In this document: positions 5,283 through 5,547 of the stretch, in pieces
Position numbering within the stretch: the stretch's first letter is position 1
Layout of the letters: every line of letters begins with the position of its first letter
Assembly (NCBI GenBank): GCA_003161835.1
Contig: PMNO01000361.1
Coordinates: 1-5,547, forward strand
Direction of reading: 5' to 3'
Length of the DNA stretch: 5,547 bases
Source: Myxococcales bacterium
GTDB lineage: Bacteria; Myxococcota_A; Polyangia; Fen-1088
The notes under the pieces: generated by a model
Database searches by the model: none
Told to the model about the DNA's origin: nothing
The model's input: only the letters and a program-made list of their open reading frames with translations
Position numbers and translations under genes: made by a program

Positions 5283-5319
5283 CTACGCACCTGCGGCGCG
5301 CGTTTCAACGCGTCCGTAG
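5283..5319. repeat. Imperfect inverted repeat between the 64-residue gene and DUF1844
   Basis: CTACG (5283-5287) pairs with CGTAG (5315-5319), and inside it CGCGTT (5299-5304) pairs with AACGCG (5307-5312). On the minus strand it sits just upstream of the DUF1844 start. It could be a weak terminator/attenuator or an operator; it lacks a T-tract. Confidence 0.25.
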
Positions 5320-5349
5320 CCCGACCCCAGCGGCACCCGGCGGGCGAGG

Positions 5350-5544
5350 CTAAGCTTGACCTTCGAGCGCGTCGTCGTCCGGGTGTTCTTCCGGCGGGGC
5401 GACCTTCTCGGTGGAGTCGGCCAGCGCCTTCAAGTGCTTTTCGTAGTCCTTGCGCGTGACCAGACCCTTCTTGATGCTCCGCTCGATGGTGCGGACGTCA
5501 AAAAGACGGTGGGCTTTGGCCTCGGATTCGCGAGTGCTGCTCAT
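5350..5544 (-). CDS. Small conserved-looking hypothetical protein, 64 residues
   Basis: A complete 64-residue frame whose ATG (5542-5544) lies 3 bases from the window edge, so its RBS and promoter cannot be seen. The core 'FDVRTIERSIKKGLVTRKDYEKHLKAL' (15-41) predicts two helices separated by a turn ('KKGLVTRKD'), a pattern I associate with small uncharacterised proteins of myxobacteria and relatives. The tail (49-61) is acidic and proline-containing ('PPEEHPDDD'). There is no Cys, signal peptide or membrane span. I cannot name a family. The helix-turn-helix look might suggest nucleic-acid or protein binding, but no DNA-binding signature is recognisable. It lies upstream of DUF1844 on the same strand with 76 nt between them, a likely operon. 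Coding is supported by the compositional contrast between a well-formed core and the tail. Confidence 0.75.
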   Translation of the reverse strand: MSSTRESEAKAHRLFDVRTIERSIKKGLVTRKDYEKHLKALADSTEKVAPPEEHPDDDALEGQA

Positions 5545-5547
5545 GAC

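Overview
The window is very GC-rich, with G/C-ending codons throughout and a dense gene layout. A PilZ-type double-domain protein, a DUF1844 protein and a CPBP membrane protease resembling the myxobacterial MrtC type suggest a Myxococcota or related 'deltaproteobacterial' chromosome. This placement rests on gene content and style, not on any marker gene. I see no rRNA, tRNA, CRISPR array, insertion sequence or prophage gene.

Layout from left to right: (1) the 3' part of a YceI-family gene (+, cut by the window edge). (2) A strong intergenic hairpin where it converges with (3) a HAD-superfamily phosphatase gene (-) with a clear GTG start and RBS. (4) A divergent intergenic region with a plausible promoter, a well-formed RBS and a 20-codon upstream ORF. 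The stop of this ORF overlaps, as ATGA, the start of (5) a PilZ-like protein with two repeats. (6) Overlapping that gene by 17 nt is a 537-residue fusion of an aspartoacylase/succinylglutamate-desuccinylase-like domain with a RimB-type (PF05618) retropepsin-like domain. (7) A small predicted helical protein. (8) A CPBP-family intramembrane protease. (9) Two nucleotides further on, ending convergently, a DUF1844 gene (-). (10) A complete 64-residue acidic-tailed small protein (-), probably co-transcribed with DUF1844. No stretch over 300 bases lacks a gene; the longest gap is the divergent region at 1024-1280.

The most interesting unit is 1222-3669. A short leader ORF, a predicted c-di-GMP-type PilZ protein and an AstE-like/RimB fusion appear translationally coupled. 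Two of the three zinc ligands of the AstE-like domain look replaced, while its C-terminal beta-domain and the DTG motif of the RimB-like domain are intact. In other bacteria RimB-type proteins sit next to RimK-like ATP-grasp glutamate ligases, and RimK activity has been linked to c-di-GMP. No ATP-grasp ligase is in this window. A c-di-GMP-responsive protein-processing module is therefore inference, not demonstrated.
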